Positions 42,663-53,091 are shown, counted from the first letter of the stretch. The stretch is DNA of 64,000 nt from Hydrogenophaga taeniospiralis (GCF_020510445.1 NZ_JAHBAG010000001.1:3324501-3388500); one strand, 5' to 3'. Program-made: numbers and translations. The notes: a model not told the origin generated them from the letters alone.

Positions 42663-43583
42663 TCAGGCCGGCAGGAAACCGTCGACAGACAGGTAACGTT
42701 CGCCGGTGTCGTAGTTGAAACCCAGCACCACGGCGTTGGCTGGCAGTTCCGGCAGCTTCTGCGCGATGGCCGCCAGCGTGGCGCCCGACGAAATCCCCAC
42801 CAGCATGCCTTCTTCGCGCGCGCAACGGCGCGCCATCTCGCGGGCGGGTTCGGCGTCCACCTGGATCACGCCGTCGAGCAGCGTGGTGTCGAGGTTGTTG
42901 GGGATGAAGCCCGCGCCAATGCCCTGGATCGGGTGGGGCGCCGGGCTGCCGCCCGAGATCACGGGCGAGGCCACCGGCTCCACCGCGTACACCTTGAGCT
43001 GGGGCCATTTCGCTTTCAGCACCTGCGCGCAGCCGGTGATGTGGCCGCCGGTGCCCACGCCGGTGATCAGCACGTCCACACCCTCGGGGAAATCGGCGGC
43101 GATTTCGGCGGCCGTGGTCTTGGCGTGGATCGCGACGTTGGCCGGGTTGTTGAACTGCTGTGGCATCCAGGCGCCAGGGGTGCTGGCCACGATCTCTTCG
43201 GCCCGGGCGATGGCGCCTTTCATGCCCTTTTCACGCGGCGTGAGATCGAACGAGGCGCCGTAGGCCAGCATCAGGCGACGGCGCTCGACGGACATGCTGT
43301 CGGGCATGACCAGCACCAGCTTGTAGCCCTTGACGGCGGCCACCATGGCCAGGCCGATGCCGGTGTTGCCCGAGGTGGGCTCGACGATGGTGCCTCCGGG
43401 CTGCAGGGCGCCGGACTGTTCGGCGTCTTCCACCATGGACAACGCGATGCGGTCCTTGATGGAGCCACCCGGGTTGCTGCGCTCGGACTTGATCCACACC
43501 TGCTGCGAGGCCCCGGCAAACAGGCGGTTGATGCGGACGTGTGGCGTGTTGCCAATGGTCTTGAGGATGTTCACGGCTTTCAT
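42663..43583 (-). CDS. cysK: Cysteine synthase (O-acetylserine sulfhydrylase)
   Basis: PLP enzyme of 306 residues making cysteine from O-acetylserine and sulfide. PLP lysine Lys43 in [12 protein letters not shown]; substrate loop [12 protein letters not shown]; phosphate-binding [10 protein letters not shown]; and [13 protein letters not shown] for binding the serine acetyltransferase tail. CysK rather than CysM is suggested by this last motif. The start at 43583 gives [18 protein letters not shown]; the frame is open to 43652. Confidence 0.93.
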   Translation of the reverse strand: MKAVNILKTIGNTPHVRINRLFAGASQQVWIKSERSNPGGSIKDRIALSMVEDAEQSGALQPGGTIVEPTSGNTGIGLAMVAAVKGYKLVLVMPDSMSVERRRLMLAYGASFDLTPREKGMKGAIARAEEIVASTPGAWMPQQFNNPANVAIHAKTTAAEIAADFPEGVDVLITGVGTGGHITGCAQVLKAKWPQLKVYAVEPVASPVISGGSPAPHPIQGIGAGFIPNNLDTTLLDGVIQVDAEPAREMARRCAREEGMLVGISSGATLAAIAQKLPELPANAVVLGFNYDTGERYLSVDGFLPA

Positions 43584-43648
43584 GCGGTCTCCGGTTCGTT
43601 GATGCTGGGCGCCAAGTATCCCCCGATCGGGGGTGCCGTGCAGGCCGC

Positions 43649-44785
43649 TCACATGGCCGCTTCGAGCATGGCGCGGTAATCCTGTGCGCTGGCGATGCGT
43701 GGATTGGTCTTGTGGCAGTGGTCGGCCAGGGCTCCTTCGATGACCTTGTCAAACAGGTCGGGCGTGACGCCCATGGCGGCCAGGCCATTGGGCAGGCCCA
43801 GGCGGGCGTTCATGTCCTCGATGGCCTCGGGCACGTCGCTGCCGCTGTGCAGGCCCATGGCATGGGCCATGCGGTCCAGGCGCCGGTCCTTTTTCATCGA
43901 CTCGGCCTCGGCGTTGAAGCGAATCACGGCGGGCAGGAACATCGCATTGAGCGTGCCGTGGTGCAAGCGTGGGTTGACGCCGCCCAGGCTGTGGCTGAGC
44001 GAATGCACGCAGCCCAGCCCTTTCTGGAACGCCATCGCGCCCTGCATGCTGGCGCTCATCATGTTGAGCCGCGCCTCGCGGTCCTGGCCATCCCGGGTGG
44101 CGCGCTCGATGTGCGCCCAGCCACGCATCAGGCCGTCCAGCCCGATGCCGTCGGCCGGCGGGTTGAAGGCCGGCGCCATGAAGGTTTCCATGCAGTGGGC
44201 GATCGCGTCCATGCCCGTGGCCGCGGTCAACATGGGCGGCAGGCCCAGCGTGAGTTCGGGGTCGAGCAGGGCGGTCTTGGGCACCAGGTGCCAGCTGTGG
44301 AAACCGAGCTTGCGGCCATCGTCCACGATCACGATCGCACCGCGCGCCACCTCGCTGCCGGTGCCGGCCGTGGTGGGCACGGCGATCAGCGGCGGCACGC
44401 GGTCGGTGATCTTCGGCGAGCCGCCTTCGATGGTGGCGTAGGTCTTCAGCGGGCCTTCGTGCACCGCGGCGATGGCCACGCCCTTGGCGCAGTCGATGGC
44501 GCTGCCGCCGCCCAGCGCAACGAGTCCGTCGCAGCCTTGCGCCCGGTACACCGCCACGGCCGCGCGCACGGCGGCCTCGGTCGGGTTCGACGGCGTCTGG
44601 TCGAACACAGCAGGCTGCAGGTCGGGCAGGGCGGCCAGGGCCTTGTCCAGCAGGCCCGCGGCCTTCACGCCCGCATCGGTCACGATCAGCGGGCGTGTGA
44701 TGCCCACCCGCTCGCACTCGGCCTGCAGTTGCGCCAGGGCGCCGAAGTCGATCAGGATGTTGGTCACATAGAGGATCTGGGCCAT
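43649..44785 (-). CDS. Iron-containing alcohol dehydrogenase
   Basis: Group III metal-dependent dehydrogenase of 378 residues using NAD(P)H. NAD-binding [10 protein letters not shown] (92-101), [15 protein letters not shown], metal ligands Asp193 and His197 in [12 protein letters not shown] and further His in [10 protein letters not shown] and RLHHGTLNA. It lies upstream of cysK on the same strand and is divergent from the esterase gene at 44887. The physiological alcohol is unknown; the family includes 1,3-propanediol, lactaldehyde and maleylacetate enzymes. Confidence 0.92.
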   Translation of the reverse strand: MAQILYVTNILIDFGALAQLQAECERVGITRPLIVTDAGVKAAGLLDKALAALPDLQPAVFDQTPSNPTEAAVRAAVAVYRAQGCDGLVALGGGSAIDCAKGVAIAAVHEGPLKTYATIEGGSPKITDRVPPLIAVPTTAGTGSEVARGAIVIVDDGRKLGFHSWHLVPKTALLDPELTLGLPPMLTAATGMDAIAHCMETFMAPAFNPPADGIGLDGLMRGWAHIERATRDGQDREARLNMMSASMQGAMAFQKGLGCVHSLSHSLGGVNPRLHHGTLNAMFLPAVIRFNAEAESMKKDRRLDRMAHAMGLHSGSDVPEAIEDMNARLGLPNGLAAMGVTPDLFDKVIEGALADHCHKTNPRIASAQDYRAMLEAAM

Positions 44786-44886
44786 GCTTGTCTCGCTGTG
44801 TTGTGGTCTGAATTAGGATTCAAAACTATACGACCGCAGCGCTCCCGGGCCAATGCCGCACTCGATGCGACGGTCCCGCACAGGAC

Positions 44887-45915
44887 ATGGGCCACCTCGA
44901 CGGCCAGACCTCACAAAAAACGCACCGCATGCCGCACCACGCCAACCCCCGAGCCTTGCTCACGCCCGCCATGCGCGGACTGCTCGACCGCATCGCCCGC
45001 GCCGGGCATCCGCCCATGCACGCCCTGTCCCCCGAGCAGGCCCGACAGGCCTACGAAGCCGGTGCGGGTGTGCTTGAGGTTTCCCCACACAAGCTCGCGC
45101 GCGTGGAAGACCTGCGCATCCCCACGCGCGATGGCCACGCCCTGCCGGCACGCCTGTTCGCGCCCGCGACCGGGCAGCCGCTGCCGGTGCTGCTGTTCTT
45201 TCATGGCGGCGGCTTCACCATCGGCAGTGTGGCCACGCACGAGCCGCTGTGCCGGCACCTGGCGCACCTGGCCCACTGCGCGGTGCTCTCGGTGGACTAC
45301 CGGCTCGCGCCCGAGTGGCCTTTTCCCACCGCGGTGCACGACGCCTGGGACAGCCTGGCCTGGCTGCGCGAACAGGCGCCGGCGCTGGGCCTGGACGGCG
45401 CCCGGATCGCTGTGGGCGGCGACAGCGCGGGCGGCACGCTGTCGGCCGTGACGGCCATCGCCGCGCGCGACGCTGGCTGGCCGCTGGCACTGCAGCTGCT
45501 GTTCTATCCCGGCACCGCCGGCCACCAAAACACGCCCTCGCACCACAGCTTCGCCAAGGGCTTCCTGCTCGAAGAAGCACATATCGGCTTTTTCTTTGGC
45601 CACTACCTGCGCAGCCCGGCCGAGCGCGACGACTGGCGTTTCGCGCCACTCGATGGTGTGGACGAACGCGGCCAGTTGCGCGACCTGGAGGGCGTGGCAC
45701 CGGTCTGGATGGGGCTGGCCGAATGCGACCCGCTGGTGGATGAGGGCGTGTTGTACGCCGACCGGCTGCGCATGGCCGGCGTGGCGGTGGATCTGGAGAT
45801 CTACGCCGGCGTGGTGCACGGCTTCATCCAGTTCGGCCGCGCCATCCCGCAGGCGCTCAAAGCCCACAACGATGCGGCGCGTGCGCTGCGCCAGGCCTGG
45901 GGATCGGGCGCTTGA
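44887..45915 (+). CDS. HSL-family esterase/lipase
   Basis: Alpha/beta hydrolase of 342 residues. It has the HGGG oxyanion motif in LLFFHGGGFTIGS, YRLAPEWPFP, nucleophile Ser in VGGDSAGGTLSAV, Asp in AECDPLVDEG and His in VVHGFIQFG. No signal peptide. The start is uncertain: ATG at 44887 or at 44929 (MPHHANPRALLTPAM); neither has a clear ribosome binding site. Divergent from the alcohol dehydrogenase gene, so the two could share regulation. Confidence 0.9.
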   Translation: MGHLDGQTSQKTHRMPHHANPRALLTPAMRGLLDRIARAGHPPMHALSPEQARQAYEAGAGVLEVSPHKLARVEDLRIPTRDGHALPARLFAPATGQPLPVLLFFHGGGFTIGSVATHEPLCRHLAHLAHCAVLSVDYRLAPEWPFPTAVHDAWDSLAWLREQAPALGLDGARIAVGGDSAGGTLSAVTAIAARDAGWPLALQLLFYPGTAGHQNTPSHHSFAKGFLLEEAHIGFFFGHYLRSPAERDDWRFAPLDGVDERGQLRDLEGVAPVWMGLAECDPLVDEGVLYADRLRMAGVAVDLEIYAGVVHGFIQFGRAIPQALKAHNDAARALRQAWGSGA

Positions 45916-46047
45916 ATCCGAGGTAATGGATGGGCGGTGCTGGGCGCCCATCCTCCGGACAAACCGGTGACCGCCAGGGATGCCCGGCGGCACTATGCTT
46001 GACGGCCCTGGCTTTTTGAGCCCACCGCCACCGACCCGGAGCCCCCC

Positions 46048-46917
46048 ATGAGCCTCAAACGATCCGACTTCCGCTTTGTCCACCGCCTGCGCGTGCGCTG
46101 GGCCGAGGTGGACATGCAGAAGATTGTCTTCAACGCGCACTACCTGATGTACTTCGACACCGCGATCTCCGACTACTGGCGGGCGCTGGCGCTGCCCTAC
46201 GAGGCGGCCATGCAGCGGCTCGAAGGCGATTTGTATGTGGTCAAGGCCACGCTGGAGTTTCACGCCTCGGCGCGGGTGGACGACCAGATCGAGGTGGCCA
46301 TGAAATGCGGCCGCATCGGCACCTCATCGATCCAGTTCACCGGCGCCATCTTCCGGGGCGACGAACACCTGATCTCGGGCGACATCGTCTACGTGTTCGC
46401 CGACCCGGGCAGCCAGACCTCGCGCCCGGTGCCGCAGGCGCTGCGCGACATTCTCATGGGCTACGAGGCCGGCGAAACCATGAGCACAGTGAAGCTGGGC
46501 GCCTGGAACGAACTCGGCGCCGACGCGCAGCGCATCCGCACCGAGGTGTTCGTGCAGGAGCAGCGCATCCCCAAAGACCTGGAGCACGACGAGGCGGACC
46601 TGACGGCGCTGCACGCGGTGGCCCACAACCGGCTGGGCCAGCCGGTGGCCACCGGGCGGCTGATCCCGACCGGCGCACCGCGCGTGTCGCAGGTGGGCCG
46701 GCTGGCGGTAAACCGGGTGCTGCGCGGCGGCCATCTGGGCCAGCAGGTGTTGCAGGCCTTGACGGACGCGGCCCGCGCGCGCGGCGATCGCGAGGTGATG
46801 CTGCACGCGCAGCGCAGCGCCGAGGGGTTTTACGAACGCCTGGGTTACCAGCGCCGGGGGGAGCCGTTCGACGAAGCGGGCATCGCCCACCAGGAGATGT
46901 TCGTTCCGCTGCGGTAG
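46048..46917 (+). CDS. Thioesterase (YbgC/4HBT) fused to GNAT acetyltransferase
   Basis: Protein of 289 residues with two enzymes in one chain. Residues 1-145 are a hotdog acyl-CoA thioesterase: VRWAEVDMQKIVFNAHYLMYFD carries the catalytic Asp region, with YVVKATLEFHASARVDDQIEV after it. Residues 147-289 are a GNAT domain of the ElaA/YjcF type: ELGADAQRIRTEVFVQEQRIP, VATGRLIP, VGRLAVNRVLRGGHLGQQVL, and FYERLGYQRRGEPFDEAGIAH. The junction has no stop or frameshift. Fusion implies linked acyl-CoA substrates, but these are unknown. Confidence 0.88.
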   Translation: MSLKRSDFRFVHRLRVRWAEVDMQKIVFNAHYLMYFDTAISDYWRALALPYEAAMQRLEGDLYVVKATLEFHASARVDDQIEVAMKCGRIGTSSIQFTGAIFRGDEHLISGDIVYVFADPGSQTSRPVPQALRDILMGYEAGETMSTVKLGAWNELGADAQRIRTEVFVQEQRIPKDLEHDEADLTALHAVAHNRLGQPVATGRLIPTGAPRVSQVGRLAVNRVLRGGHLGQQVLQALTDAARARGDREVMLHAQRSAEGFYERLGYQRRGEPFDEAGIAHQEMFVPLR

Positions 46918-46998
46918 GACGTCCCCCACAACGCGGCTCGGCTGGACCGTTTCGCGCATTGAGGGTCGCGTGGCGCCGCGGATGCGGTCTGCCCGCTT

Positions 46999-47880
46999 TC
47001 ACCAGACCAGGGTTTCGCTGCGCCGGGCCTGCTCGGCCCAGGCGTGCGGGCCGTCCGGCGCGGGGCCGGGTGTGTGTGTCCATTCGCTGATCTGCACCTG
47101 CCAGCGCGGGGTGTCTGCCTCGGCCTGAGGGGGCTTCGTCGCGGGTTGCACGCGCAGCACCACGCTGCTGCGTGTGCCGTAGCCGCGCTCGGGCATGCGC
47201 ACAAAGGGGCTGGACAGTGCCGATTCCACCTCGGGCGGCACACCGGTCAACGGCAACTCGTGCGCGGCCGCCGCCTGCCGATCGGCGAGCGCTTCGGTCA
47301 GGGGCGGCAACCAGCCGCAGGCTTCGTCCGTCGCCGCCATCCGCCGCAGCGATGCGCCCAGCGCGTCCTTCAAACGTTCGGTCTTGGGCCAGGGTGTGTC
47401 CAGCGCGGCGTTGGACAGGCCATACACGCCGCCGAGCAAGCGCTGGTGGTGCAGGGCCATGGCGCTGTCGTCGTGGGGGCGCTCGGGGTGGCGGTTGCTG
47501 AGCCAGGCCCAGACACCGCTGCGGAAGTCGCCCACCACCAGGTTGAAGCCACCGTAGGCGGCCGGGTCGATGTGCGCCAGCAGGGCCGCCTCGTCGCTGT
47601 CACCGCGCAGCCAGCGGGTGGCCAGCTCGCCCCGGCTGCGCTGGCCGGGGCCGGGTTGGGCGCTGCGCACATTGGTGAGCATGGCCACGCGACCGGTGTC
47701 GCTCGCGCCCAGCCAGGTGCCGCCGTCGCGCAGGTCGCGCCCGGCCACCACGGTGGGGCCGTCGGGCAATGTCCAGCGGTGCAGCGGTGCGGTGGGGCGG
47801 TCGAAAAACTCGTCGCGATTTGCCGCGATCAGCAGCGGGCAAGCCGGATCGGCGTCGATGGCGAAAGCAATCAGGCACAT
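46999..47880 (-). CDS. NRDE-family protein
   Basis: Protein of 293 residues, homologous to the TANGO2/T10 family named for the Asn-Arg-Asp-Glu motif. It begins MCLIAFAIDADPACPLLIAA and then NRDEFFDRPTAPLHRW; other family marks are GRDLRDGGTWLGAS, GRVAMLTNVR and LLGGVYGLSNAALDTPWPK. The N-terminal cysteine after Met recalls N-terminal nucleophile hydrolases. TANGO2 is implicated in heme handling and lipid metabolism; bacterial roles are not settled. It lies just downstream of ygfZ. Confidence 0.9.
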   Translation of the reverse strand: MCLIAFAIDADPACPLLIAANRDEFFDRPTAPLHRWTLPDGPTVVAGRDLRDGGTWLGASDTGRVAMLTNVRSAQPGPGQRSRGELATRWLRGDSDEAALLAHIDPAAYGGFNLVVGDFRSGVWAWLSNRHPERPHDDSAMALHHQRLLGGVYGLSNAALDTPWPKTERLKDALGASLRRMAATDEACGWLPPLTEALADRQAAAAHELPLTGVPPEVESALSSPFVRMPERGYGTRSSVVLRVQPATKPPQAEADTPRWQVQISEWTHTPGPAPDGPHAWAEQARRSETLVW

Positions 47881-47916
47881 GGCGGTTTCCGTGCCGTGCG
47901 TGGCCGGCTCAGGCGC

Positions 47917-48858
47917 TCAGATGTCGTCCAGCAGCGGGTAGGGCAGGGGCAACAGGGTCAGCGCCGGGCCGTCGGCACTGGCCGCGCGCAGTTGGCCCCC
48001 GGCCGCAGCACTGGTCTGCATGGAGACAATGGCGTCCCAACCGGCCTCGGGGTGGGGCGCCGCGGCGGCCACGGTGCCGCAGGGCTGGCTGGCGTCGCTG
48101 TCGTGGAACACCTCCTGCCCCACCTGCAGCGGTCCGTCGCCATGGACCAGATAGGCCCGGCGCTTGAGCGTGCCGCGAAACTGGCTGCGGGCCACGACCT
48201 CCTGGCCGGGGTAACACCCCTTCTTGAAGTTCACGCCGCCGACCGACTCGTAGTTGAGCATCTGCGGCACGAAGGCCTCGACGATGGGCTGGGTGAGGGT
48301 GGCCACGCCACTCTGCACCTCCAGCCAGGCCCAGAGCGTCTCGGGCAAACGCTCGCCGGCCGGGGCCGGTTGTTCGGCCGGTGCGACCCACAGGGCTCGC
48401 GCCACGCCCGCGCCCGGGTACAGCCGCACCGTCTGGCCGTCATCGGGCCCGCCGGTCAGGCTCCAGGGCTTCTGCGCACCTGCGGGCAACGCGGCACCCG
48501 TCAGGCCCCAGATCTGGAACGCATCGCTGGCGTCGACCAGCTTGACCTTGGCGCGCAACACAAACATGGACAGCCGTTTCAGCGTGGCGGCCAGCACGTC
48601 GCGACTGCAGACCAGCAGGATGTCGTCGTGCGCGCGCTTGAAGCCGACAAAACTGGCCAGCATGCGGCCCTTGGCCGAGCAGAAGCCGGCCAGCCGCGCC
48701 TCGGACAGGCCGAGCAGCGAAAAATCCTGTGTCAACTGCCCGTGCAGGAACTTCGCCGCGTCCTCGCCCTGGGCGCGGATCACCCCCAGTTGGGGCAGGG
48801 GGGTGGCGCCCTGCAGCCGGGCCGGGTCAAGCGTGGTGAAAGGGGTGACTAGGGTCAT
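47917..48858 (-). CDS. ygfZ: Folate-binding iron-sulfur cluster protein YgfZ
   Basis: Protein of 313 residues of the GcvT-like fold that helps maintain or repair [4Fe-4S] enzymes such as MiaB, using tetrahydrofolate. The signature KGCYPGQEVVARSQFRG is intact, including the essential cysteine. The N-terminal LGVIRAQGEDAAKFLHGQLT and FCSAKGRMLASFVGF are typical. Divergent from mltG, an arrangement common in betaproteobacteria. Confidence 0.94.
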   Translation of the reverse strand: MTLVTPFTTLDPARLQGATPLPQLGVIRAQGEDAAKFLHGQLTQDFSLLGLSEARLAGFCSAKGRMLASFVGFKRAHDDILLVCSRDVLAATLKRLSMFVLRAKVKLVDASDAFQIWGLTGAALPAGAQKPWSLTGGPDDGQTVRLYPGAGVARALWVAPAEQPAPAGERLPETLWAWLEVQSGVATLTQPIVEAFVPQMLNYESVGGVNFKKGCYPGQEVVARSQFRGTLKRRAYLVHGDGPLQVGQEVFHDSDASQPCGTVAAAAPHPEAGWDAIVSMQTSAAAGGQLRAASADGPALTLLPLPYPLLDDI

Positions 48859-48978
48859 GGTGGGGCCGGGTGATCAAAGGGCTGGGAAACAGCGGTCGAT
48901 TATGATCTTTGGCCCGGTTCGCCGCCGGGTTGACCCTGGTTTATCCCCCTTCCTGCCCCTGTTCAACCCAAGCCCCTG

Positions 48979-49983
48979 ATGCGCGCTTTCAAACTGTTGG
49001 TCGTTGCTGTCGTCGTCGCCACGCTGCTGCCCGCGCTGGGCGCCTGGTGGCTGCAGAATCCTCTGGACATGCCGCCCTCGGCAAGCGCCGAAACACCGCT
49101 GGAAGTGAACGTGCCCCCCGGGGCGTCGGCCCGCGCCGCCGCCCAGGCGGTGAGCCAGGCCGGGGTGCGCACCTCTTCGGTGCTGCTGTACGCCTGGTTC
49201 CGGTTTTCAGGCCAGTCGCGCGCGATCAAGGCGGGTACCTACGAATTCGCGCCGGGCACCACGCCGCGCAGCCTGCTGGACAAGCTGGTGCGCGGCGAGC
49301 AGGCCTTGCGCAGCCTGACGCTGGTCGAAGGCTGGAACATCCGCGACCTGCTGCAGGCGGTGCGCAGTTCGCCCGACCTGACGCAGGACCTGGACGGCCT
49401 GAGCCCGGAGGAGGTGATGGCGCGCATCGGTTACCCGGAGCGCCACCCCGAAGGGCGTTTTTTCCCCGACACCTACCGCATGGTCAAACACACCCCGGCA
49501 TCGGTCGTGTTGCGCCAGGCCGCGCAGGCCATGGACGAGCGACTGGCCCAGGCCTGGGCCGAGCGCACGCCCAACACGCCGCTGCGCTCGGCCGACGAGG
49601 CCCTGATCCTGGCCAGCATCATCGAAAAAGAGACCGGCGTCGAGCGCGACCGCCCGATGGTGGGGGCCGTGTTCAACAACCGGCTGCGCATCGGCATGCG
49701 CCTGCAGACCGATCCGAGCGTGATCTACGGCCTGGGCGAACACTTTGACGGCAACCTGCGCCGTGTGGACCTGCAGGCCGACACCCCCTACAACAGCTAC
49801 ACCCGCGCCGGCCTGCCGCCCACGCCGATCGCCATGCCGGGCTGGAACTCGCTGCGGGCCGCCGTGCAGCCGGCCGCCACGCCGGTGCTGTATTTCGTCG
49901 CGCGCGGTGACGGCACCAGCCAGTTCAGCGCCACCCTCGACGAGCACAATGCGGCGGTGCGCCGCTTCCAGCTCAAGCGCTGA
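48979..49983 (+). CDS. mltG: Endolytic murein transglycosylase MltG
   Basis: Inner-membrane YceG-like enzyme of 334 residues that cuts nascent glycan strands and sets their length. One N-terminal transmembrane helix (about 5-25), a LysM-like region ([18 protein letters not shown]), then the catalytic domain with [11 protein letters not shown], catalytic Glu in [18 protein letters not shown], and [12 protein letters not shown] and [18 protein letters not shown]. tmk follows after 5 bp. Confidence 0.96.
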   Translation: MRAFKLLVVAVVVATLLPALGAWWLQNPLDMPPSASAETPLEVNVPPGASARAAAQAVSQAGVRTSSVLLYAWFRFSGQSRAIKAGTYEFAPGTTPRSLLDKLVRGEQALRSLTLVEGWNIRDLLQAVRSSPDLTQDLDGLSPEEVMARIGYPERHPEGRFFPDTYRMVKHTPASVVLRQAAQAMDERLAQAWAERTPNTPLRSADEALILASIIEKETGVERDRPMVGAVFNNRLRIGMRLQTDPSVIYGLGEHFDGNLRRVDLQADTPYNSYTRAGLPPTPIAMPGWNSLRAAVQPAATPVLYFVARGDGTSQFSATLDEHNAAVRRFQLKR

Positions 49984-49988
49984 ACACC

Positions 49989-50684
49989 ATGTCCGAACCC
50001 AGCACGCCCCTTCCCGCCGGACTATTCATCACCTTCGAGGGCATCGACGGTGCGGGCAAGTCCACGCACATCGCGGGCCTGGCCGAGGCGTTTCGCCTGC
50101 AGGGGCGCAGCGTCACGCTCACGCGCGAACCCGGCGGCACACCGCTGGCCGAGAAGCTGCGCGCCCTGGTGCTGGGCGAGGCCATGGACCCGCTGACCGA
50201 ATCGCTGCTGGTATTCGCCGCGCGGCGCGACCACCTGCTGAACGTGATCGAGCCGGCGCTGGCGCGCGGGGACGCCGTGCTGTGCGACCGCTTCACCGAT
50301 GCCACGTTTGCCTACCAGGGCGGTGGACGGGGGTTCGACCTGGCCACACTCTCGGTGCTGGAGCGCTGGGTACAGACCACGCCCGCCGTGCGGGCCCCCG
50401 CGATTCGCCAACCCGACCTGACGCTGTGGTTCGACCTGCCCGCCGAGATCGCGGCGGCGCGCCTGGCCGATGCCCGCGCGCCCGATCGGTTCGAGGCCCA
50501 GCCGGTCGCGTTTTTCCGGCGCGTGGCGGCCGGTTATGCCGCGCGTGCCGAGGCCGCACCGCAGCGCTTCGCCCGCATCAACGCCGACCAGCCCCGCGAG
50601 CGGGTCTGGCAAGACATCGTCGACACTTTTGCGCGGCGTGGCTGGTGGCCCGGCACGCCCGTGGCTCCGGGTGGTTCGCATTGA
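49989..50684 (+). CDS. tmk: Thymidylate kinase
   Basis: Phosphorylates dTMP to dTDP. 231 residues: P-loop [11 protein letters not shown] (16-26), [15 protein letters not shown], and DR motif [18 protein letters not shown], which binds the nucleotide. Lid region [14 protein letters not shown]. 5 bp after mltG and 10 bp before holB, probably one transcript. Confidence 0.96.
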   Translation: MSEPSTPLPAGLFITFEGIDGAGKSTHIAGLAEAFRLQGRSVTLTREPGGTPLAEKLRALVLGEAMDPLTESLLVFAARRDHLLNVIEPALARGDAVLCDRFTDATFAYQGGGRGFDLATLSVLERWVQTTPAVRAPAIRQPDLTLWFDLPAEIAAARLADARAPDRFEAQPVAFFRRVAAGYAARAEAAPQRFARINADQPRERVWQDIVDTFARRGWWPGTPVAPGGSH

Positions 50685-50694
50685 GCGCACGGCC

Positions 50695-51741
50695 ATGACG
50701 GAACCGTCCCACGCCGCAACGGCCCCCGCGCCCTGGATCCAGCGCCAGCTCTCGCGGCTGCTCGGTCAGCGCGGACACGCCTGGCTGCTGCAGGGGCCCT
50801 CGGGCCTGGGGCAGTACGAACTGGGCCTGGCGCTGGCCCAGGCCTGGTTGTGCGAAGCGCCCACCGCCACGGGTGCCTGCGGGGTGTGCAACAGTTGCCA
50901 CCTGGTCGGCAGCCACGCCCACCCGGACTTCGTGGTCCTCATGCCCGAAACCGTGATGCTGGCCCTGGGCTGGCCCTTGTCCGAGTCGGCGCAAAAAGAG
51001 ATCGACGACAAGAAGCGCAAGCCGAGCAAGGAGATTCGCGTGGAAGCCATGCGCGACACCGTGGCCTTTGCCCAGCGCACCAGCGCGCGCGGACGCGGCA
51101 CCGCGGTGCTGGTGTACCCGGCCGAGCGCATGAACCACGTCACCGCCAACGCCCTGCTCAAGACCCTGGAAGAGCCGCCGGGCGACACGCGCTTCGTGTT
51201 GGCCAGCGAAGCCACGCACCAGCTCTTGCCCACCATCCGCAGCCGCTGTCAGACCCACGCCATGACCTGGCCGGACCCGGACGAAGCGCTGGAGTGGCTG
51301 CTGGCGCAGGCCCGCGCGCAGGGTGCGCCAAAAGCCACCGCCGAAGAAGCCAGGGTGTGGCTGCTCGCGGCGGGCGGGCGACCCGATGACGCGCTCGCCT
51401 GGGCTCGCACCGGGCTGAGCGCCCAAGCCTGGGGCCTGCTGCCCAAGGCGCTGGCCCAAGGGGACTGGAGCACCCTGGCCGACTGGCCCGCGGCCCAGCA
51501 GCTCGAAGTGTTGCAAAAGCTCTGCCACGATCTGATGGCGTCGGCCTCGGGCGCCGCGCCGCGCTTTTTTGCCGCCGATCATCTGCCCGCGGCCCCGCGC
51601 TGGGGCATCCTGGCGCGCTGGTCGCGCGAACTGATGGACGCCGCGCGCACCGTGGAACACCCCTTCAATCCGGGTCTGATGCAAGAGGCCTGGGTCGCCA
51701 GCACCCGTCTGGCGCTTGGCAGCAAGGCAACCCGCGGCTGA
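50695..51741 (+). CDS. holB: DNA polymerase III delta' subunit
   Basis: Clamp-loader subunit of 348 residues. The AAA+ fold has a degenerate P-loop (GPSGLGQY, Gln40 in place of Lys), normal for delta', which does not hydrolyse ATP. The zinc module is visible as Cys53, Cys62, Cys65 and Cys68 ([10 protein letters not shown]). Also [15 protein letters not shown] and an SRC motif (TIRSRCQTH). The ATG at 50695 is chosen from the family N-terminus and the 10-bp gap to tmk. The insert [20 protein letters not shown] before the [11 protein letters not shown] strand is lysine-rich, as in other Burkholderiales. Confidence 0.94.
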   Translation: MTEPSHAATAPAPWIQRQLSRLLGQRGHAWLLQGPSGLGQYELGLALAQAWLCEAPTATGACGVCNSCHLVGSHAHPDFVVLMPETVMLALGWPLSESAQKEIDDKKRKPSKEIRVEAMRDTVAFAQRTSARGRGTAVLVYPAERMNHVTANALLKTLEEPPGDTRFVLASEATHQLLPTIRSRCQTHAMTWPDPDEALEWLLAQARAQGAPKATAEEARVWLLAAGGRPDDALAWARTGLSAQAWGLLPKALAQGDWSTLADWPAAQQLEVLQKLCHDLMASASGAAPRFFAADHLPAAPRWGILARWSRELMDAARTVEHPFNPGLMQEAWVASTRLALGSKATRG

Positions 51742-51812
51742 GTACCGCCCGCTGTGCCCCATGGCCAGCAGGCCGCTCGCTGGCCACGGGTTTGCCGCTA
51801 AACTTGAGCGCC

Positions 51813-52184
51813 ATGAGCACTTCCCCTCCTTTGTCAGCGAATGCCGCACGCCCGAGCGTGATCCAGCTCTCCATCAAGGAGAAGGCGGCGCTCTACGCGG
51901 CTTACATCCCACTGTTCTCCGATGGGGGCATCTTCATCCCCTCGGCGCGTGAATACCGCCTCGGCGACGACGTGTACGTGCTGCTCAGCCTGCCCGATGA
52001 CGCGCAACGCTACCCGGTGGCTGGCAAGGTCGCCTGGGTCACGCCCGCCAAGGCCCAGGGTGGGCGCACGCAGGGTGTGGGCATTCGTTTCCCGGCCGAC
52101 GAAAAATCGCGCCTGCTCAAGCACCGGATCGAGGACATCCTGGGTTCCCATCTGGGTTCGGAACGATCGACCCAGACCATTTGA
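51813..52184 (+). CDS. pilZ: PilZ-domain type IV pilus protein
   Basis: Protein of 123 residues with a PilZ fold: VIQLSIKEKAALYAAYIPLF, GGIFIPSAREYRLGDDVYVL, YPVAGKVAWVTPAKAQGG, VGIRFP. It lacks the RxxxR c-di-GMP-binding arginines, as does the classical pilus PilZ that partners with PilB and FimX. The ATG at 51813 is chosen over a TTG at 51792. Its place between holB and tatD matches the holB-pilZ-tatD order of other proteobacteria. Confidence 0.9.
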   Translation: MSTSPPLSANAARPSVIQLSIKEKAALYAAYIPLFSDGGIFIPSAREYRLGDDVYVLLSLPDDAQRYPVAGKVAWVTPAKAQGGRTQGVGIRFPADEKSRLLKHRIEDILGSHLGSERSTQTI

Positions 52185-52217
52185 GTCCGGCTGCGCCCGC
52201 CAGCCCCGCTGAACACC

Positions 52218-52246
52218 CGCCCGCCTGCCCGCATGGCCGGCGGGCG
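52218..52246. terminator. Weak hairpin between pilZ and tatD
   Basis: Perfect 8-bp stem CGCCCGCC / GGCGGGCG with a 13-nt loop, followed by only a short T-rich stretch. It may attenuate read-through into tatD. Confidence 0.35.
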
Positions 52247-52272
52247 CTGTCTTTGATGGATCGCCCCGCTTC

Positions 52273-53088
52273 ATGTTCACCGACTCCCACTGCCACCTGA
52301 GTTTTCCCGAGCTGCGCGAGCGGCTGCCCGCCATCCTCGAAGCCATGCAGCAGGCTCAGGTGGAGCGTGCGCTGTGCATCTGCACCACGCTGGAAGAGTT
52401 TGAGGACGTGCACGCGCTGGCGCGCGAGCACACCAACCTGTGGTCCACCGTGGGGGTGCACCCGGACAACGAGGGCGTTCTGGAGCCGACGCTGGACGAT
52501 TTGTTGACGCGGGCCGCCCGCCCGCGCGTGGTGGGCATCGGTGAGACCGGGCTGGACTATTACCGGCTGGGCGAGCGCAGTGTGGCCGACATGGAATGGC
52601 AGCGCGATCGCTACCGCACGCACATCCGGGCCGGAAGGCAGACCGGATTGCCGCTGGTGATCCACACCCGCAGCGCGTCCGAGGACACGCTGGCCATCCT
52701 GCGCGAAGAGGGTGGTTTTTCCAGCCTGGCCCAGCCATCGTCCGGCCAGGCCGTTTCACGCGGCGTGTTTCACTGCTTCACCGAAACCGAGGCGGTGGCC
52801 CGTGCGGCGCTGGAGCTGGATTTCTACATTTCGTTTTCCGGCATCCTGACCTTTCGCAACGCCGCCGACCTGCGCGAGGTGGCCCGTTTCGTGCCGCTGG
52901 AGCGCATCCTCATCGAAACCGACAGCCCCTACCTGGCGCCGGTGCCCCACCGCGGCAAGACCAACAACCCTTCCTACGTGCCCTTCGTGGCGCAGCAGAT
53001 CGCCGAGATCAAAGGGCTGGCGCTGCAGGACGTGGCCGAGGCCACCAGCCGCAATTTCGAATGCCTGTTTGATCGAGTGACGGGGTGA
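52273..53088 (+). CDS. TatD-family metal-dependent hydrolase
   Basis: TIM-barrel hydrolase of 271 residues, YcfH/YjjV-like, linked to DNA exonuclease and D-aminoacyl-tRNA or quality-control activities. Metal ligands: DSHCHL (His6, His8), Glu of VVGIGETGLDYYR, His of LVIHTRSASEDT, His in FHCFTETE and Asp of LIETDSPYLAPVPHRGKTN. The ankyrin gene starts 3 bp after its stop. Confidence 0.93.
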   Translation: MFTDSHCHLSFPELRERLPAILEAMQQAQVERALCICTTLEEFEDVHALAREHTNLWSTVGVHPDNEGVLEPTLDDLLTRAARPRVVGIGETGLDYYRLGERSVADMEWQRDRYRTHIRAGRQTGLPLVIHTRSASEDTLAILREEGGFSSLAQPSSGQAVSRGVFHCFTETEAVARAALELDFYISFSGILTFRNAADLREVARFVPLERILIETDSPYLAPVPHRGKTNNPSYVPFVAQQIAEIKGLALQDVAEATSRNFECLFDRVTG

Positions 53089-53091
53089 ACC

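Noticed and set aside
50794..50818. Missing Walker A lysine in holB (Gln in its place)
   Set aside because: Normal for the delta' subunit, which does not hydrolyse ATP; not a defect.
51813..52184. PilZ domain without the RxxxR c-di-GMP motif
   Set aside because: The classical type IV pilus PilZ lacks these arginines too.
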